Assembly (NCBI GenBank): GCA_964242335.1
Contig: CAXTAY010000070.1
Location: 1 to 7,681 of the forward strand
Source of the DNA: Lichenicoccus sp964242335
GTDB taxonomy: Bacteria; Pseudomonadota; Alphaproteobacteria; Acetobacterales; Acetobacteraceae
Reading direction: 5' to 3'
DNA length: 7,681 bases
In this document: positions 7,156 to 7,681 of the stretch, in pieces
Numbering within the stretch: position 1 is the stretch's first letter
How the letters are laid out: the number at the start of each line of letters is the position of its first letter
Translations under genes and position numbers: made by a program
The notes under the pieces: model-generated
Database searches by the model: none
Told to the model about the DNA's origin: nothing
What the model saw: only the letters and a program-made list of their open reading frames with translations

Positions 7156-7557
7156 ATGCGCCTGCCGTTCCTTCTCGTCAGCGTCGCGATAGCCGGACTG
7201 GCCACCGAGGCGGCCGCGGCACCCGACCTCATCGGCCGCTGGACCGGCAGCCTGCACACGCTGCAGGGGGTCTGTCCGGAGCAGCGCAGCTCGACGCTGG
7301 TGATCGACCGCAGGCACCTGAGCTTCGCCCCCGCGGACGGCGCGCTGGTGCTGCACGGCAGGCGCGGCGCCGAGCCCAGCCGCCTGCACGCCCAGCTCAG
7401 CCTGCCGGGGGTGGACCACAAGCCGGTGCCGATGGTGTTCGAAGGTCGCCCCGACGGCGACGCGATCGCGGGCGTCTACGGCACTCCCACCTGCCGGGCG
7501 AAGATCCGGCTCGAACGGCCGCAGGATCGGCCGCTGCAGCGTGCGCTCGGCCGCTGA
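7156..7557 (+). CDS. Small exported protein of unknown function
   Basis: I do not recognise this 133-residue protein as a named family. It starts with a clear Sec signal peptide: MR, a hydrophobic core at about residues 3-16, then an AAAA run with likely cleavage around residues 21-22, leaving a mature periplasmic or secreted protein of about 111 residues. The mature part opens with LIGRWTG, a G-x-W-x-G pattern seen at the first strand of many small beta-barrel or lipocalin-like proteins. It goes on in short alternating segments consistent with a beta-rich fold. Cys40 and Cys113 are the only cysteines and could form a disulfide joining the first and last strands. No lipobox is present. Codon use matches the neighbours, and the signal peptide supports a real gene. 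The start has only a weak ribosome-binding site (GGA about 7 bases upstream). It stands between divergent guaA and a tRNA gene, so context gives no functional clue. Confidence 0.8.
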   Translation: MRLPFLLVSVAIAGLATEAAAAPDLIGRWTGSLHTLQGVCPEQRSSTLVIDRRHLSFAPADGALVLHGRRGAEPSRLHAQLSLPGVDHKPVPMVFEGRPDGDAIAGVYGTPTCRAKIRLERPQDRPLQRALGR

Positions 7558-7587
7558 GCCGGTCGCGCGAGGGTCGCGTCCGGGGGG

Positions 7588-7615
7588 TTGCACCGCCCGG
7601 TCATGTGGGTTAATT
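7588..7615 (+). promoter_or_regulatory. Likely sigma70-type promoter of tRNA-Arg
   Basis: TTGCAC at 7588-7593 resembles the -35 hexamer (TTGACA). An AT-rich patch with GTTAAT/TTAATT at 7609-7615 lies 15-16 bases downstream and can serve as the -10. The AT patch stands out in an otherwise very GC-rich stretch. It is followed by a GC-only discriminator (CCGCGCCC), a pattern typical of stable-RNA promoters under stringent control. Transcription would start a few bases before the tRNA at 7630. GTGGG at 7605-7609 and CCCAC at 7621-7625 form a short inverted repeat around the -10; its significance is unknown. Confidence 0.5.
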
Positions 7616-7629
7616 CCGCGCCCACGGCG

Positions 7630-7681
7630 GCACCCGTAGCTCAATTGGATAGAGCACCAGACTACGAATCTGGGGGTTGGA
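7630..7681 (+). tRNA. tRNA-Arg (anticodon ACG), 3' end outside window
   Basis: The first 52 bases of a tRNA fold cleanly. The 5' acceptor strand is GCACCCG (7630-7636), followed by the TA linker. The D stem is GCTC/GAGC (7639-7642, 7652-7655) with a 9-base loop holding the conserved GG. The anticodon stem is CCAGA/TCTGG (7657-7661, 7669-7673) with loop CTACGAA and anticodon ACG at 7664-7666. ACG, read as ICG after TadA editing, decodes CGU/CGC/CGA arginine codons. The variable loop begins at 7674. The T arm, the 3' acceptor strand and any encoded CCA lie beyond the window. Confidence 0.95.

Noticed and set aside
7540..7565. A terminator after the small exported-protein gene (CGGC at 7548-7551 region pairing with GCCG around the stop codon)
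   Set aside because: The stem is only 4 bp and is not followed by a T run; it is too weak to call.
6651..7613. A 320-codon plus-strand frame overlapping the guaA 5' half and the small gene
   Set aside because: It is antisense to the well-supported amidotransferase domain of guaA and out of frame with the signal-peptide protein. Its composition is low-information.
5194..7644. An 816-codon minus-strand frame covering guaA and the region beyond it
   Set aside because: It is out of frame with guaA, and the translation is Arg/Ala/Gly-rich with no motif. It runs across the guaA, small-gene and tRNA promoter regions, which is typical of a GC-rich shadow.

Overview
The window is a GC-rich (roughly 70% G+C by eye) bacterial chromosomal segment. 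The strong third-position G/C bias, the GMP synthase sequence (for example its AGCRGTWTMAGFR linker) and the MNIS-type start of the second pump gene point to an alphaproteobacterium, probably Rhodospirillales/Acetobacteraceae-like. That placement is inference from remembered family sequences; no search was run.

Layout, left to right. (1) Positions 2-1948 hold the 3' two-thirds of an MdtB/MuxB-type RND multidrug efflux subunit that begins upstream of the window. (2) Positions 1977-5363 hold its partner MdtC/MuxC, in the same direction 28 bases downstream and probably starting at TTG. A short 12-base tandem repeat lies in the junction, and a tiny frame links the mdtB stop to the mdtC start. MdtC is about 100 residues longer than usual because of an Ala/Ser/Thr/Gly/Val-rich, low-complexity insertion in its second periplasmic loop. 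MdtB and MdtC together form the heterotrimeric inner-membrane pump; the adaptor (MdtA) would be expected just upstream. (3) After a 60-base convergent gap comes guaA (GMP synthase) on the minus strand, 5424-6995, complete with all catalytic motifs. (4) A 160-base divergent intergenic region (6996-7155) holds the guaA ribosome-binding site and two inverted repeats built from GGCCGG-type arms. (5) Positions 7156-7557 encode a small exported protein of unknown function on the plus strand. (6) A likely stable-RNA promoter leads into a tRNA-Arg(ACG) gene that starts at 7630 and is cut by the window end.

Functionally this is a drug-efflux operon next to an unrelated housekeeping purine-synthesis gene and a tRNA gene. 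I see no transposase, integrase, CRISPR array, toxin-antitoxin pair, phage gene or defence module, and nothing that amounts to a new system. The most unusual features are the low-complexity insertion in MdtC, the mdtB-mdtC junction, and the paired inverted repeats upstream of guaA.
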